IMG/VR virus record: IMGVR_UViG_3300050119_000071
Coordinates: 1 to 40,473 of that record
Reading direction: 5' to 3' (one strand)
DNA from: a virus
DNA: 40,473 nucleotides
Shown here: positions 5,865 to 14,004 of the stretch, in pieces
Layout of the letters: every line of letters starts with the position of its first letter
Position numbering within the stretch: position 1 is the stretch's first letter
The notes under the pieces: generated by a model
What the model saw: the letters and a program-made list of their open reading frames with translations, nothing else
Told to the model about the DNA's origin: nothing
Databases searched by the model: none
Program-made: the position numbers and the translations under genes

Positions 5865-6034
5865 TATACGACTATATTTGCAAAGATTGTTCAAAGACTT
5901 ATGAAAAGATTGTAAGAAACTGCGATGATGTTCAAGTATGTCCTGAATGTCAGAAAACTATGGATAGGCAGATTGGAAGTCCAACTTTAAGTTTCGTTGG
6001 CAAAGATTGGACTCCAAAGCACTATCCAAATTAA
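5861..6034 (+). CDS. FmdB-type zinc-ribbon protein
   Basis: 57 aa. The layout [10 protein letters not shown]...VCPEC...[11 protein letters not shown] matches the FmdB/Zn-ribbon_8 family: aromatic start, Cys7-x2-Cys10, Cys27-x2-Cys30, then an S/A-P-x-x-x-F-x-G tail. Members are small zinc-binding putative regulators, common in bacteria and also found next to phage packaging genes; the biochemical role is not settled. The ATG overlaps the previous stop (ATGA), and the gene ends ten bases before the cold-shock start. Confidence 0.8.
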   Translation: MIYDYICKDCSKTYEKIVRNCDDVQVCPECQKTMDRQIGSPTLSFVGKDWTPKHYPN

Positions 6035-6044
6035 GGAAGGAAAT

Positions 6045-6272
6045 ATGGCAATTGGCACTGTTAAGTGGTTTAGCGCAGGGAAGGGATTTGGTTTTATTGA
6101 ACGACGGGGTGAGGGTGATCTATTTGTTCATTTCTCCGCTATCCAATCAAAAGGATATAGAGAACTTCTTGAAGGGCAGAAGGTTTCATATAACATCGTT
6201 GAAGGGTTGAAAGGCCCGCAAGCCGCAGATGTTAAGATCATCACCCCCGATTTAGTTGATCTAATTAAGTAA
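6045..6272 (+). CDS. Cold-shock domain protein (CspA family)
   Basis: 75 aa, the usual length. It has the full single-stranded nucleic-acid-binding set: [15 protein letters not shown] (RNP1 KGFGFI) and DLFVHFSAI (RNP2), then the closing beta strands [20 protein letters not shown]. Cellular homologues melt mRNA secondary structure and assist transcription antitermination and translation, which is interesting in a phage with several strong leader hairpins. I chose the ATG at 6045 after AAGGAAGG; an upstream in-frame start would add 16 residues unlike any Csp. It sits just before the terminase genes. Confidence 0.93.
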   Translation: MAIGTVKWFSAGKGFGFIERRGEGDLFVHFSAIQSKGYRELLEGQKVSYNIVEGLKGPQAADVKIITPDLVDLIK

Positions 6273-6297
6273 GTAAGTGTAATACACGGAGTAACCA

Positions 6298-6771
6298 ATG
6301 GCAAAAAGAGGAAGACCAACCAAATACAATCAAAAATTGGCACTAGAAATCTGCGAAGCAATCTCCACTGAAGGTTTAGGTTTGAACCGACTTTCGGAAA
6401 AGTATCCTCATTTCCCTGTAAAGGCTCAAATTTTCAAATGGATACTAAAATATCCTGCTTTTCGAGACCTTTACCGCCTTGCAAAACAAAATCAAGAACA
6501 TTATATGGCTGAAGATATTTTAGATATCGCCTATACTCCTGAATACATTGAAGATATAGACACAGAGATTAAAGAAGATGGAACTGTCATCAAAAAACAT
6601 AAAATATTTGATAATGTTCATCGCTCCAAATTGAAGATTGATGCTCTAAAATGGAAACTTGCCCGCCTAAATCCTCAAAAATGGGGAGATACTTCAAAGA
6701 TTATAGGTGATGCCAATGCTCCAATTACAATTGCTGTCAAACATTTAAATGTGGATGACATAAAAGAATAA
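6298..6771 (+). CDS. terS: Terminase small subunit (Sf6 gp1-like)
   Basis: 157 aa. It opens with KRGRPTKYNQKLALEIC, typical of Sf6-type small terminases, continues with a helix-turn-helix (about 25-60: LNRLSEKY...KAQIFKWILKYPAFRDLY) and a helical segment (QNQEHYMAEDILDIA), then R-SKLKIDALKWKLARLNPQKWGD, the conserved end of the oligomerisation region. It binds the packaging site on phage DNA and regulates the large subunit. The stop overlaps the large-terminase start as TAATG. Headful packaging, as in Sf6, would fit the circular assembly. Confidence 0.85.
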   Translation: MAKRGRPTKYNQKLALEICEAISTEGLGLNRLSEKYPHFPVKAQIFKWILKYPAFRDLYRLAKQNQEHYMAEDILDIAYTPEYIEDIDTEIKEDGTVIKKHKIFDNVHRSKLKIDALKWKLARLNPQKWGDTSKIIGDANAPITIAVKHLNVDDIKE

Positions 6772-8405
6772 TGCCCACTGTAGATATTGGAACACTACTG
6801 CCGAAACAATCTCAATTCTATTATGAACTGAGAGATGGAAAACATAGTGTAATTGGAATTGGCGGTGGACGAGGCTCAGGTAAATCAAGTTGTTTGGATC
6901 GTGTTATTCTTACTCTAATGGCAGAATCCAAGATATCTGTTTGTATGGTAATGCGCAACTCAGATCAGATTGTTAAATACCATGTCAAGAAGATAGTTGA
7001 AGATTTTCCGTGGGTTGAAAGTTATATCAAAGTTTCGCCTCCTGCTTCTCTAACAATAGGACAGAGTAGATTGGATTTCTCCTATGCTGAAACTCTTGAT
7101 GATGTAAAGCGAAGATCAATGTCAGGTAACTATGACATATTTGTTATAGATCAATCGGAACAGTTTACAGAGGAAGAAGTATCTGAATTTAGAAGAGCCT
7201 GTCGTTCAACACAATTGGGAAAGAAGGCTAAACTTGTTCTATCATTTAATATGCGTGGAGCAGGTATTGAATTTCACAGGAAATGGTTTAGAGACAAAGA
7301 TGTTCCCGATCCTGAAAATTTAGTGTTTATAAAGTTTTCTCCGTGGGATAATGTATTCTGGTCTATTAACCAGTTGGTTGAAGATAAATTAACTATTAAA
7401 GATTACTATAGATGGACTGATGATCAACGAAGAGATTATGCTGGAAAGTATGGAGACTATACAAAACAACTTGCAGGCGATGATCAAGCAATAAGCGCAG
7501 CCGATTGGTTTGGAAGTTGGGATAGTATTGAAGGAACATATTTCAGCAATGTTTGGGATTTGGAGGGAACAAGAATTGATCCTGTAACTGCCGACCTATT
7601 GAGAAAAGATTGGGCGCATTGTTGGATAAGTCAGGATTGGGGAAGAGCACACAATTGCGTTACCTATTGGCATTACCGTGTTTCATTATCTCCCAAGGAA
7701 GCAAATGCAGTATTGGGGTGGGAACTTAAGAATCCTATCAATATAGTTTGCACATACAGAGAAATGATTATATCAGGTTCGGAGAATACAAATAAAGTCA
7801 TTGGAGAGGTAATTAGAGATAAAGAGTCCAATGAAGTTGCACAATGTATAGTTGATAGAACTCCCGAACATGAAAGGAAGAAGATTAAATCATATTATCT
7901 AAGTCCTGATGGATGGGATGTTAAAGATTCAAAGAACACAGTGGCATTATCTCAAGGTACTGTGTTGAAACGGAATGGAATGCCTGCCCCTTTGGAAGCA
8001 GATTGGAGTCGTAAGAGTGGGTGGGCTTTAATGGCGCGTCTAATGAAGGGAACCAAAGGTAGGGGCTATCTTAGGGACACCAATGATAATTTAGTTCAGG
8101 CTGAAGATGTTTGGCTTATTTCAAATGAATGTCCAAATTTGTTAAACTCTATTCCTATGTTGATGCGAGATAAGAAGGATATTGAAGATGTGGCAAAGAC
8201 AGATAAATCTGCAAGTAAGTTGGAAATGGATTGTGCTGATTCCTGTCGTTACGGTTTAAAGTCAATGTTATCACCAAAGAAGAAGACCTCAGAAGATGTT
8301 TACAAAGAGAAGTTTGCAAATGCAGTTCCAGAAGAACAAATGTTGATGGCTTGGCGTAGGATGAAAGAAAACGAAAACAAGTCCAGAACAGTTAAACCTT
8401 ATTAA
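6771..8405 (+). CDS. terL: Terminase large subunit
   Basis: 544 aa, normal length. ATPase domain: Walker A GGGRGSGKSS (31-40) and Walker B IFVID with Asp127. The usual catalytic Glu after the Asp is replaced by Gln128, with Glu130 two residues on (DQSEQF); this variant may shift the catalytic residue. Nuclease domain (RNase H fold): Asp289 in SQDWG, Asp362 in IVDR and Asp487/Asp490 in MDCAD. It cuts concatemeric DNA and drives it into the prohead through the portal. Operonic with the small subunit. Confidence 0.93.
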   Translation: MPTVDIGTLLPKQSQFYYELRDGKHSVIGIGGGRGSGKSSCLDRVILTLMAESKISVCMVMRNSDQIVKYHVKKIVEDFPWVESYIKVSPPASLTIGQSRLDFSYAETLDDVKRRSMSGNYDIFVIDQSEQFTEEEVSEFRRACRSTQLGKKAKLVLSFNMRGAGIEFHRKWFRDKDVPDPENLVFIKFSPWDNVFWSINQLVEDKLTIKDYYRWTDDQRRDYAGKYGDYTKQLAGDDQAISAADWFGSWDSIEGTYFSNVWDLEGTRIDPVTADLLRKDWAHCWISQDWGRAHNCVTYWHYRVSLSPKEANAVLGWELKNPINIVCTYREMIISGSENTNKVIGEVIRDKESNEVAQCIVDRTPEHERKKIKSYYLSPDGWDVKDSKNTVALSQGTVLKRNGMPAPLEADWSRKSGWALMARLMKGTKGRGYLRDTNDNLVQAEDVWLISNECPNLLNSIPMLMRDKKDIEDVAKTDKSASKLEMDCADSCRYGLKSMLSPKKKTSEDVYKEKFANAVPEEQMLMAWRRMKENENKSRTVKPY

Positions 8406-8414
8406 GAGAGACCT

Positions 8415-8675
8415 ATGAAAATAAATTGGTTCAAACTATTTAAACCGAATGTATATCTGTTGGAACAAGAGTTGGAATATGTTAAATCATTGCTTGCCCA
8501 GACTCAAAAGAAATTGGATGATGCAAATATCTACATTCTTGAATCCAAGACTCAGATAAGAACTATCAATAAAAGTAATAATCCATATGTTAAACCAGTT
8601 GCTTTTGGATGGGAGGCTTTTCAAGCCAATCATCCTTTGGAAACTGAATCTAAAGATTCAAATGAGGTAATATAA
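8415..8675 (+). CDS. Hypothetical coiled-coil protein
   Basis: 86 aa. Residues 15-55 form a probable coiled coil (LLEQELEYVKSLLAQTQKKL, then further heptads). The start MKINWFKLF is basic and aromatic, the end acidic. Not recognised; small coiled-coil proteins between terminase and portal genes are common in podoviruses and usually uncharacterised. GAGAGACC precedes the ATG; the stop overlaps the next gene as TAATG. Confidence 0.7.
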   Translation: MKINWFKLFKPNVYLLEQELEYVKSLLAQTQKKLDDANIYILESKTQIRTINKSNNPYVKPVAFGWEAFQANHPLETESKDSNEVI

Positions 8676-9013
8676 TGGCATACAAGGCTTCCGACGGATC
8701 AGAATTCTCCAACCTTCCAAGATTGAAACAGCACGAGCGTAGACTATCTGCCAATGCTCCATCACCTAAACTAAAACTTCCAACTCTTGCAGAAGATACT
8801 GAACAAGATACAGACCAAGATCAGGATCAAGACTCAGATCAAACACAGGATATTACCTCAGACCCCGAGGCAATGGAATGTATTGAGAAACTCAAGACAC
8901 TGGGATATACAAAGGAACAGGTTGATGAAGCCTTTGATTCCGATGATAATCAATCTTCCGATGATACTCAATCCTCTGATGACAATAGTCCCGCGATCCC
9001 AGGACTTAGATAA
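8675..9013 (+). CDS. Acidic low-complexity protein
   Basis: 112 aa. The first 45 residues are mildly basic; then come Asp/Gln-rich tracts (EDTEQDTDQDQDQDSDQTQD), a short ordered helical stretch (about 68-86, MECIEKLKTLGYTKEQVDEA, resembling a UBA-like or EF-hand-adjacent three-helix piece) and a second Asp/Ser tract. Mostly disordered and strongly acidic. Possibly a small structural or assembly factor; not recognised. The start overlaps the previous stop (TAATG). Confidence 0.65.
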   Translation: MAYKASDGSEFSNLPRLKQHERRLSANAPSPKLKLPTLAEDTEQDTDQDQDQDSDQTQDITSDPEAMECIEKLKTLGYTKEQVDEAFDSDDNQSSDDTQSSDDNSPAIPGLR

Positions 9014-9015
9014 TT

Positions 9016-9192
9016 ATGTCCCAGAGTAAAATTAATAAGAGACCGTCATTGGGAAGGCAAGTGGAAGAACTGCGTATTGAGAACTCTCTACTTGCTCAGG
9101 CTATTTTAGACTGCACCAATAACATTCAAATCCTATACGATCAGTTTCGTAAGATAGTGGAGAACCAATGTCAGACAACTTCCAAGATTTAG
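9016..9192 (+). CDS. Small helical protein upstream of portal
   Basis: 58 aa. A basic N-terminus is followed by one long predicted amphipathic helix (VEELRIENSLLAQAILDCTN then NIQILYDQF), likely a coiled coil. It starts two bases after the previous stop and overlaps the portal start by 25 bases. No family recognised. The open frame, its position and its protein-like composition support a real gene. Confidence 0.6.
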   Translation: MSQSKINKRPSLGRQVEELRIENSLLAQAILDCTNNIQILYDQFRKIVENQCQTTSKI

Positions 9193-11675
9193 ATGAAAAT
9201 TCAAAACTAAATGTAGATGAGAATGGCAATGAAGAAGCGCCTGTGTATCAGGATGGAGAACTCTGTGAATTTATTGTCACCAACTCTAAAGTTTGGAAAC
9301 CAGATGAATTGAAAAAGACCGACCCTGAATTAGTTCAAACTATTCTTAATCTGGTCAAGTCTCGTTCATCTGATGAGGAAGCATCCCGTAGATTCTCTGT
9401 ATTGCAGTGCTGGCAAGCAAGACACTTTGATCGTGGTTATCAACACCTTCAAAATGATGGAGGTGGTTTCAGGATTGCAGGAATTTCAAACAACACCAAT
9501 AGAAACAGTGTATCGGATACAGACGATGCTCAGTTATTCCCCACCAATATCTATGCCTCTCAGGGTGATATAATCACAGGCGCTCTCAATCGTGGAGCAA
9601 TCAAGGTTAGTTTTAGTGCATCCACCAAGGAGCCTATTAATACTCGTGCCGCAGCAGAAGCCAATAAGTATAAACATATCTGGTATAATGTTAACAAGGC
9701 AACTGAGTTGCAAAGAGAAGTATCTGGTCTATTCTGGACTGATCCTCGTGCTATGTTATGGACTCGTTCTGTCAAGGACAAGGCTAAGTTTGGAACCAAT
9801 GATGGTGGCGAAGGAGAAGATGAAATTAGGGTAGTTGAGATTACAACAGCCCACGGTTTATTGGAAACAAGACTTCCTATGCTTGAGGACAATCTATCGG
9901 ATTGTATTTTTGCCAACATCTATAAGGAAGTTGATTATGCATCTGCAAGATGTCAATATCCTTGGGCAAAAGATAAGATTTCTCCAAACACTGGTTCATC
10001 AGCTGAAACAGAGTTTGAAAGAATCGCCCGTATCAATACAAGAAGTGGATTGGTTGGAAAGTATTTGACAGGAAGCAACAGTATGAAAACCACCACACTT
10101 TGTTATTCTTGGCAAAGACCCAAGGCTTTTTACAGTGATGAAGTAAAGGATAAACAGCAAGAATTTCTTCTCAGGAACTTTAGTAAAGGTCTATTTGCCA
10201 TTGTTTCAAATGATACCTTGCTATGTTGCTGGGAAGAGTCTATGGATGATCACTTGGCACTAGGTAATGCGTGCAGAGGATTTGGTCAAGGTCGTCGAGC
10301 ACTGGGAAGCTCCGATATACCTCTTCAAAAAAGAATTAATATTTGGTCTGGACTTCTTGATGAATATTTCCGTCGCTCCATTCCTGTAACCTTAGTTGAT
10401 GATCAGGCTTTTAATCCTGAGGCACTCTCTGAACTAAAAGGAAGTCCTGGTAGATTCGTATCTGCTGTTGCTCCAGAAGGACAGAGTATTCAAGGATTGG
10501 TTGGACAGACTCCTCAATCTCAGCCACTTCCTTCTCATCCTGAAATGTTGCAATATTGGTTAGGTCCACTGATTCAGTCTATTGATGGAGCAACTCCTGC
10601 CTTGTTTGGTGGTGGAGAAGGTCAGGACAATACAGTGGGGGCAACTCAGATAAGGTTGAATCAGGCATTGGAAAGAATTGGACCTGCTTGGATGACTTTG
10701 AATGAGATGTTTGCAACTGCTGTAGGTCAGGCTGCAAAATGCTGTGCTGAAAATGGTAACTCTGAAATTACAGGTTCATACGAAGGAGTTGGAGATATCG
10801 TTGTAAAACCTGAAAATCTCAAAGGCAATGTCATTACCAAGGCTGAAACAACCAATGCAATTCCAGAATCTGGAACTCAGAAGGAAGCAAAGGTTATGAT
10901 GATTTTGGATATGGCAAATTCAAATCAGAATGTTGGACAACTAATTGCAAGTCCTTCAAATGCACGAGAAATTGTCAACGCTTTGCATATTGATGATATC
11001 ATTACAATTGATGAAGCGGAATCAGAGGATAAACAGTTGGAAGAAATAGAAGTCCTTATCTCCTCTGAACCTTTAATCAATCCTGAATGGGAACAGTTAA
11101 ATCAACAACTATCTGAACTTAGTGCAAAACACGATCAGGCTAAAAATCTTGCTATTCAAGCAACTTCAGGTGGAAAACAACTTGCACCAGACATCATTCA
11201 GCAAGGTGATGCTATGGAAAGTCAAGTTGAAACTTTAACCAATCAGTTAAAGGATATGCCACAATATCTCTCATCTATTCCTGTGGCAAAGGATGATAGT
11301 GAAGATCACGCCACTGAAGCAAGCACTTGTTTTGCATGGATGCAAGAATCGGTGGGTAGATCATTGCGAGCAAAATCCAATGGCAAGGAGTTTGGAGATT
11401 TAAATTGGAATAAATGGAATAATGTTTATCTTCATTGGCAAGCACATAAAGAAATGATCAAACAGATTGCAAGTGAAAATGCCGAACCTCAGATTCCTAA
11501 ACTTTCCCTTACAGGTAAAATGAATCCCGATTCTATAAGTCAATTATTGGCGGCGGCTGGAGTTAAACCAAGTCAAAATGCTCCCCAACAGCCTCCAGTT
11601 GCTGAAGTTCATAAGGAAACTATAAGTAGAACTCCTTTCAACGAAACCAAAGTAAAGACTATTAGGAAGATTTAA
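9168..11675 (+). CDS. Portal protein
   Basis: 835 aa, in the range of large podovirus portals (P22 gp1 is 725). The order fits: directly after terminase, before scaffold and capsid. The N-terminal region (40-130) is helical with FSVLQCWQARHFDRGYQHL, the central region (140-420) mixed, and the C-terminal half rich in long helices (about 600-740), as in portal crown and barrel helices. The dodecamer would form the DNA entry vertex and dock the terminase. Identification rests on size, position and general resemblance to podoviral portals, not on a single motif. TGGAGAACCA precedes the ATG. Confidence 0.8.
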   Translation: MSDNFQDLDENSKLNVDENGNEEAPVYQDGELCEFIVTNSKVWKPDELKKTDPELVQTILNLVKSRSSDEEASRRFSVLQCWQARHFDRGYQHLQNDGGGFRIAGISNNTNRNSVSDTDDAQLFPTNIYASQGDIITGALNRGAIKVSFSASTKEPINTRAAAEANKYKHIWYNVNKATELQREVSGLFWTDPRAMLWTRSVKDKAKFGTNDGGEGEDEIRVVEITTAHGLLETRLPMLEDNLSDCIFANIYKEVDYASARCQYPWAKDKISPNTGSSAETEFERIARINTRSGLVGKYLTGSNSMKTTTLCYSWQRPKAFYSDEVKDKQQEFLLRNFSKGLFAIVSNDTLLCCWEESMDDHLALGNACRGFGQGRRALGSSDIPLQKRINIWSGLLDEYFRRSIPVTLVDDQAFNPEALSELKGSPGRFVSAVAPEGQSIQGLVGQTPQSQPLPSHPEMLQYWLGPLIQSIDGATPALFGGGEGQDNTVGATQIRLNQALERIGPAWMTLNEMFATAVGQAAKCCAENGNSEITGSYEGVGDIVVKPENLKGNVITKAETTNAIPESGTQKEAKVMMILDMANSNQNVGQLIASPSNAREIVNALHIDDIITIDEAESEDKQLEEIEVLISSEPLINPEWEQLNQQLSELSAKHDQAKNLAIQATSGGKQLAPDIIQQGDAMESQVETLTNQLKDMPQYLSSIPVAKDDSEDHATEASTCFAWMQESVGRSLRAKSNGKEFGDLNWNKWNNVYLHWQAHKEMIKQIASENAEPQIPKLSLTGKMNPDSISQLLAAAGVKPSQNAPQQPPVAEVHKETISRTPFNETKVKTIRKI

Positions 11676-11683
11676 GGACTCCA

Positions 11684-12295
11684 ATGAACAAATTAATATG
11701 TATCGTTGCACGACACGGATGTTCAGAGGGAAACGAGAAAGGTATCTTTCGTAGTCAAAAGGACTATAAACTTACACAAGAAGGCATTGATCAAGCCCAC
11801 GCTGCCAAGAAATTTATTAAGAAATTCAATATCTCTCTTGCAATGTGTAGTTCCCTCTCGCGAGCATTGGATACTGCAAGGATAATTGCCTCCAATTGGA
11901 ATCTTTATGTATTTCAAGAAAGAACTCTTTTACCATGGAACACTGGATGCTTCACCGATCTTAACAAGGATGAAAATCAGGATGCTCTTCAACTTTTCAT
12001 CAATTCTCCAGAGATAGTAATTCCAAATGGAGAATCTTTGGATGCCTTTGAAGAGAGACAGTTTAATTTTTGGAACTCTTTCCTCAAAGAAGATAAATCA
12101 GGACTTCCACTTGTTGTGTGTCATAACAGTGTAATAACAAGTCTTGTAAAATTCATAGATGGTAAGGAAACTGATTTGGCACACAAGGAAATTGTTCGTC
12201 CAGGTGGAGTTCTGGGAGTCTATAGAAATGGCAATAAGTTTACCTCCAAAGTGTTATTTGGAGAGGCTGAACCAGAAAGTTTCAGCGGGAGTTAA
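11684..12295 (+). CDS. Histidine phosphatase family protein
   Basis: 203 aa. It has the histidine phosphatase (phosphoglycerate mutase-like) signature ARHGCSEGN with Arg10-His11-Gly12; His11 is the phosphate acceptor. Further family residues are visible: Arg60 in SSLSRALDTA, an acidic Glu79, and the second catalytic His147 in VVCHNSV, so it should be active. Substrates in the family range from phosphosugars to nucleotides and proteins; nothing here tells which. Location between portal and scaffold, in the middle of the virion operon, is unusual. Possible roles are metabolic reprogramming, a nucleotide phosphatase or a modified assembly factor. Confidence 0.85.
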   Translation: MNKLICIVARHGCSEGNEKGIFRSQKDYKLTQEGIDQAHAAKKFIKKFNISLAMCSSLSRALDTARIIASNWNLYVFQERTLLPWNTGCFTDLNKDENQDALQLFINSPEIVIPNGESLDAFEERQFNFWNSFLKEDKSGLPLVVCHNSVITSLVKFIDGKETDLAHKEIVRPGGVLGVYRNGNKFTSKVLFGEAEPESFSGS

Positions 12296-12296
12296 A

Positions 12297-12476
12297 ATGT
12301 ATTTCATGAGTGATTCGGATTTATATATTAGACTAAGTAAAAACTTGGTTGCCTGTGTGAAATGCGGTAGTTTGATATTGGATACTCGAAAAGATCAACA
12401 TACTGAATTGCACAACTCAATTGAGGAACTGAAAGAGAAAGTGAAAGAAGAAATAAGTTTTAATGACTTCAACTAA
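12297..12476 (+). CDS. C2H2 mini-zinc-finger protein
   Basis: 59 aa from the ATG at 12297, one base after the previous stop, with GGGAG upstream; a longer frame starting inside the phosphatase gene is less likely. The centre has Cys-x2-Cys-x11-His-x3-His (CVKCG...QHTELH), a pattern seen in small proteins encoded near portal and scaffold genes of many phages. The C-terminus is an acidic/basic helix. Probably binds one zinc and may work in head assembly; function unknown. Confidence 0.7.
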   Translation: MYFMSDSDLYIRLSKNLVACVKCGSLILDTRKDQHTELHNSIEELKEKVKEEISFNDFN

Positions 12477-12497
12477 GTGGAATAAAGGAGATTCAAA

Positions 12498-13760
12498 ATG
12501 GAAGCAGATGTTTTAGATGTTGCAGTTCCAGGTGAAGAAGTAGATGTTGATATTAACGATGTTGAAACCAATGAGGCTGAAGTTACAGACCAGGTTGAAA
12601 CTGATGTAGATAAGATAGAAGGTGAAGAGTCTTCGGATACCGAAACAACTGAAAAGTTCTCAGGTCGTCAGATCACAGAGGCTGTGAAGAATGCAATCTC
12701 ACAGAACCCAGACTCTGCCAAACTTTTCAATCAGTTAAAGGAAGCATATTTCCATAATCAGGCATTCACCAAAGCATTCCCCACAGCGGCAGAAGCATCA
12801 AGTGTTGCTCAGTTAATTCAAGATGTCGGTGGTGTTGAAGGGATTGCAAGTATTCAAGAAAGAATTACACAGTTTGATGCTCAAGATAGTCTGTTGAGAG
12901 AAGGTAATCCTGAAGTTTTGGATGCTATGTTCAAGGACTTTCCAGAAGGTGCCGCTGCACTTGCTCCTGCCTATTTGGATAAACTATCCCAAATTAATCC
13001 AGAGCAATTTCAAAGTATTATTGCTCCCTACACTGTAGTTGCGTTGATGAAGAATAATTTCCACGAATTTATTGCAGGAATGGCAAATGAAACTGATCCT
13101 GAAAAATTACAGGCTTATGCAAAGAAGGGATATGAATGGTTTACAAAACAGTATAACGATGCAAAGAACAGTCCCTATGTGACTGGAGCAAAGGCAAACA
13201 CTGGAGATTCTAAATTAGACCAGCGTGAAGCAGCCTTGAACAAGAGAGAGAATGATACTTTCAATAACTCAATAACGGAAAAGTCCAAATCAATTACCAC
13301 TCCTGTAATTAATTCGGAAACTGCTAAGTATGCCAAGATTTATAAACTATCGGAAACTCAGAAATCTCATTTTCAGGCTGAGTTACATAAAGCCGTTGCC
13401 GAGGATATGAAGGCAGATAAAACTTATTTAAAACAGGCGGAAATTCGTTATAATAGTCGCACAAGGACTCCCGAAACTATTGCAAACTATGTTGCATCAG
13501 AGTATAATCGTAGAACCAAGGATTTGGCTCTCCAAGTAGCAAGTAATATATGGGGCAAAGCCAAAAGCAGTTCAACTCAAGTTACCAATGTTCCAAGAGC
13601 AGAAGCTCCAAAGACTTCATCCACTGGTGGGCCGTTACAGATCAAGTATAAACCCAGCGATGAAGATATTAATTGGAATGTTCCAGGTGCTCAAATGGAT
13701 TTCATTCTTCAAAAGGCAACTTTAAGGAATGGAAAAAAGGTGAGTTGGAAGGGAATCTAA
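12498..13760 (+). CDS. Scaffolding protein
   Basis: 420 aa. The first 55 residues are very acidic (VDVDINDVETNEAEVTD type), followed by long helical regions (60-230) and a basic C-terminal third, including YKPSDEDINWN near the end. Lack of catalytic motifs, acidic N-terminus, basic C-terminus and the position directly before the capsid gene are the usual marks of a scaffold that binds the inner face of the shell and leaves on packaging. AAAGGAG precedes the ATG. Confidence 0.75.
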   Translation: MEADVLDVAVPGEEVDVDINDVETNEAEVTDQVETDVDKIEGEESSDTETTEKFSGRQITEAVKNAISQNPDSAKLFNQLKEAYFHNQAFTKAFPTAAEASSVAQLIQDVGGVEGIASIQERITQFDAQDSLLREGNPEVLDAMFKDFPEGAAALAPAYLDKLSQINPEQFQSIIAPYTVVALMKNNFHEFIAGMANETDPEKLQAYAKKGYEWFTKQYNDAKNSPYVTGAKANTGDSKLDQREAALNKRENDTFNNSITEKSKSITTPVINSETAKYAKIYKLSETQKSHFQAELHKAVAEDMKADKTYLKQAEIRYNSRTRTPETIANYVASEYNRRTKDLALQVASNIWGKAKSSSTQVTNVPRAEAPKTSSTGGPLQIKYKPSDEDINWNVPGAQMDFILQKATLRNGKKVSWKGI

Positions 13761-13764
13761 CATA

Positions 13765-13798
13765 AAATGGGTGAGTGAAAGGATAAACACACCCATTT
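13765..13798 (+). terminator. Hairpin after scaffold gene
   Basis: AAATGGGTG/CACCCATTT, a perfect 9-bp stem with a 16-base loop, five bases after the scaffold stop. No T run follows, so it may only partly terminate or may protect the upstream mRNA. Confidence 0.5.
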
Positions 13799-13830
13799 AC
13801 TAAATAGAGTTGAAGTAAAAAGAAAAAATA

Positions 13831-13890
13831 TTGAGTCACCACTCCTCTAATGAGTATAAACTTTGGAAAACTCACCGCTATGAGTATAAA
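13831..13890 (+). promoter_or_regulatory. Tandem promoter-like repeats before capsid gene
   Basis: The 11-base element ATGAGTATAAA occurs twice (13850-13860 and 13880-13890), each after a TCACC-containing stretch. The first gives TTGAGT-N18-TATAAA, the second TTTGGA-N17-TATAAA, two sigma70-like promoters about 30 bp apart. They would boost capsid expression over the read-through transcript. Confidence 0.5.
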
Positions 13891-14004
13891 GTAGACGAAC
13901 CTGAGACGATACCTCTTGTAGATAGATATTTTTTCTTAGCAATGAATGAGACCATAACGATAACCAAAAACTAAATTAAAATTCATTCCTAAGAGGATAT
14001 TACC

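Noticed and set aside
9560-9919. 119-aa antisense ORF in the portal gene
   Set aside because: No ribosome binding site and inside a well-supported long gene.
12159-12296. Longer N-terminus (105 aa) for the C2H2 mini-zinc-finger gene
   Set aside because: The extension would lie entirely in another frame of the phosphatase gene; the ATG at 12297 has GGGAG and fits the tight spacing.
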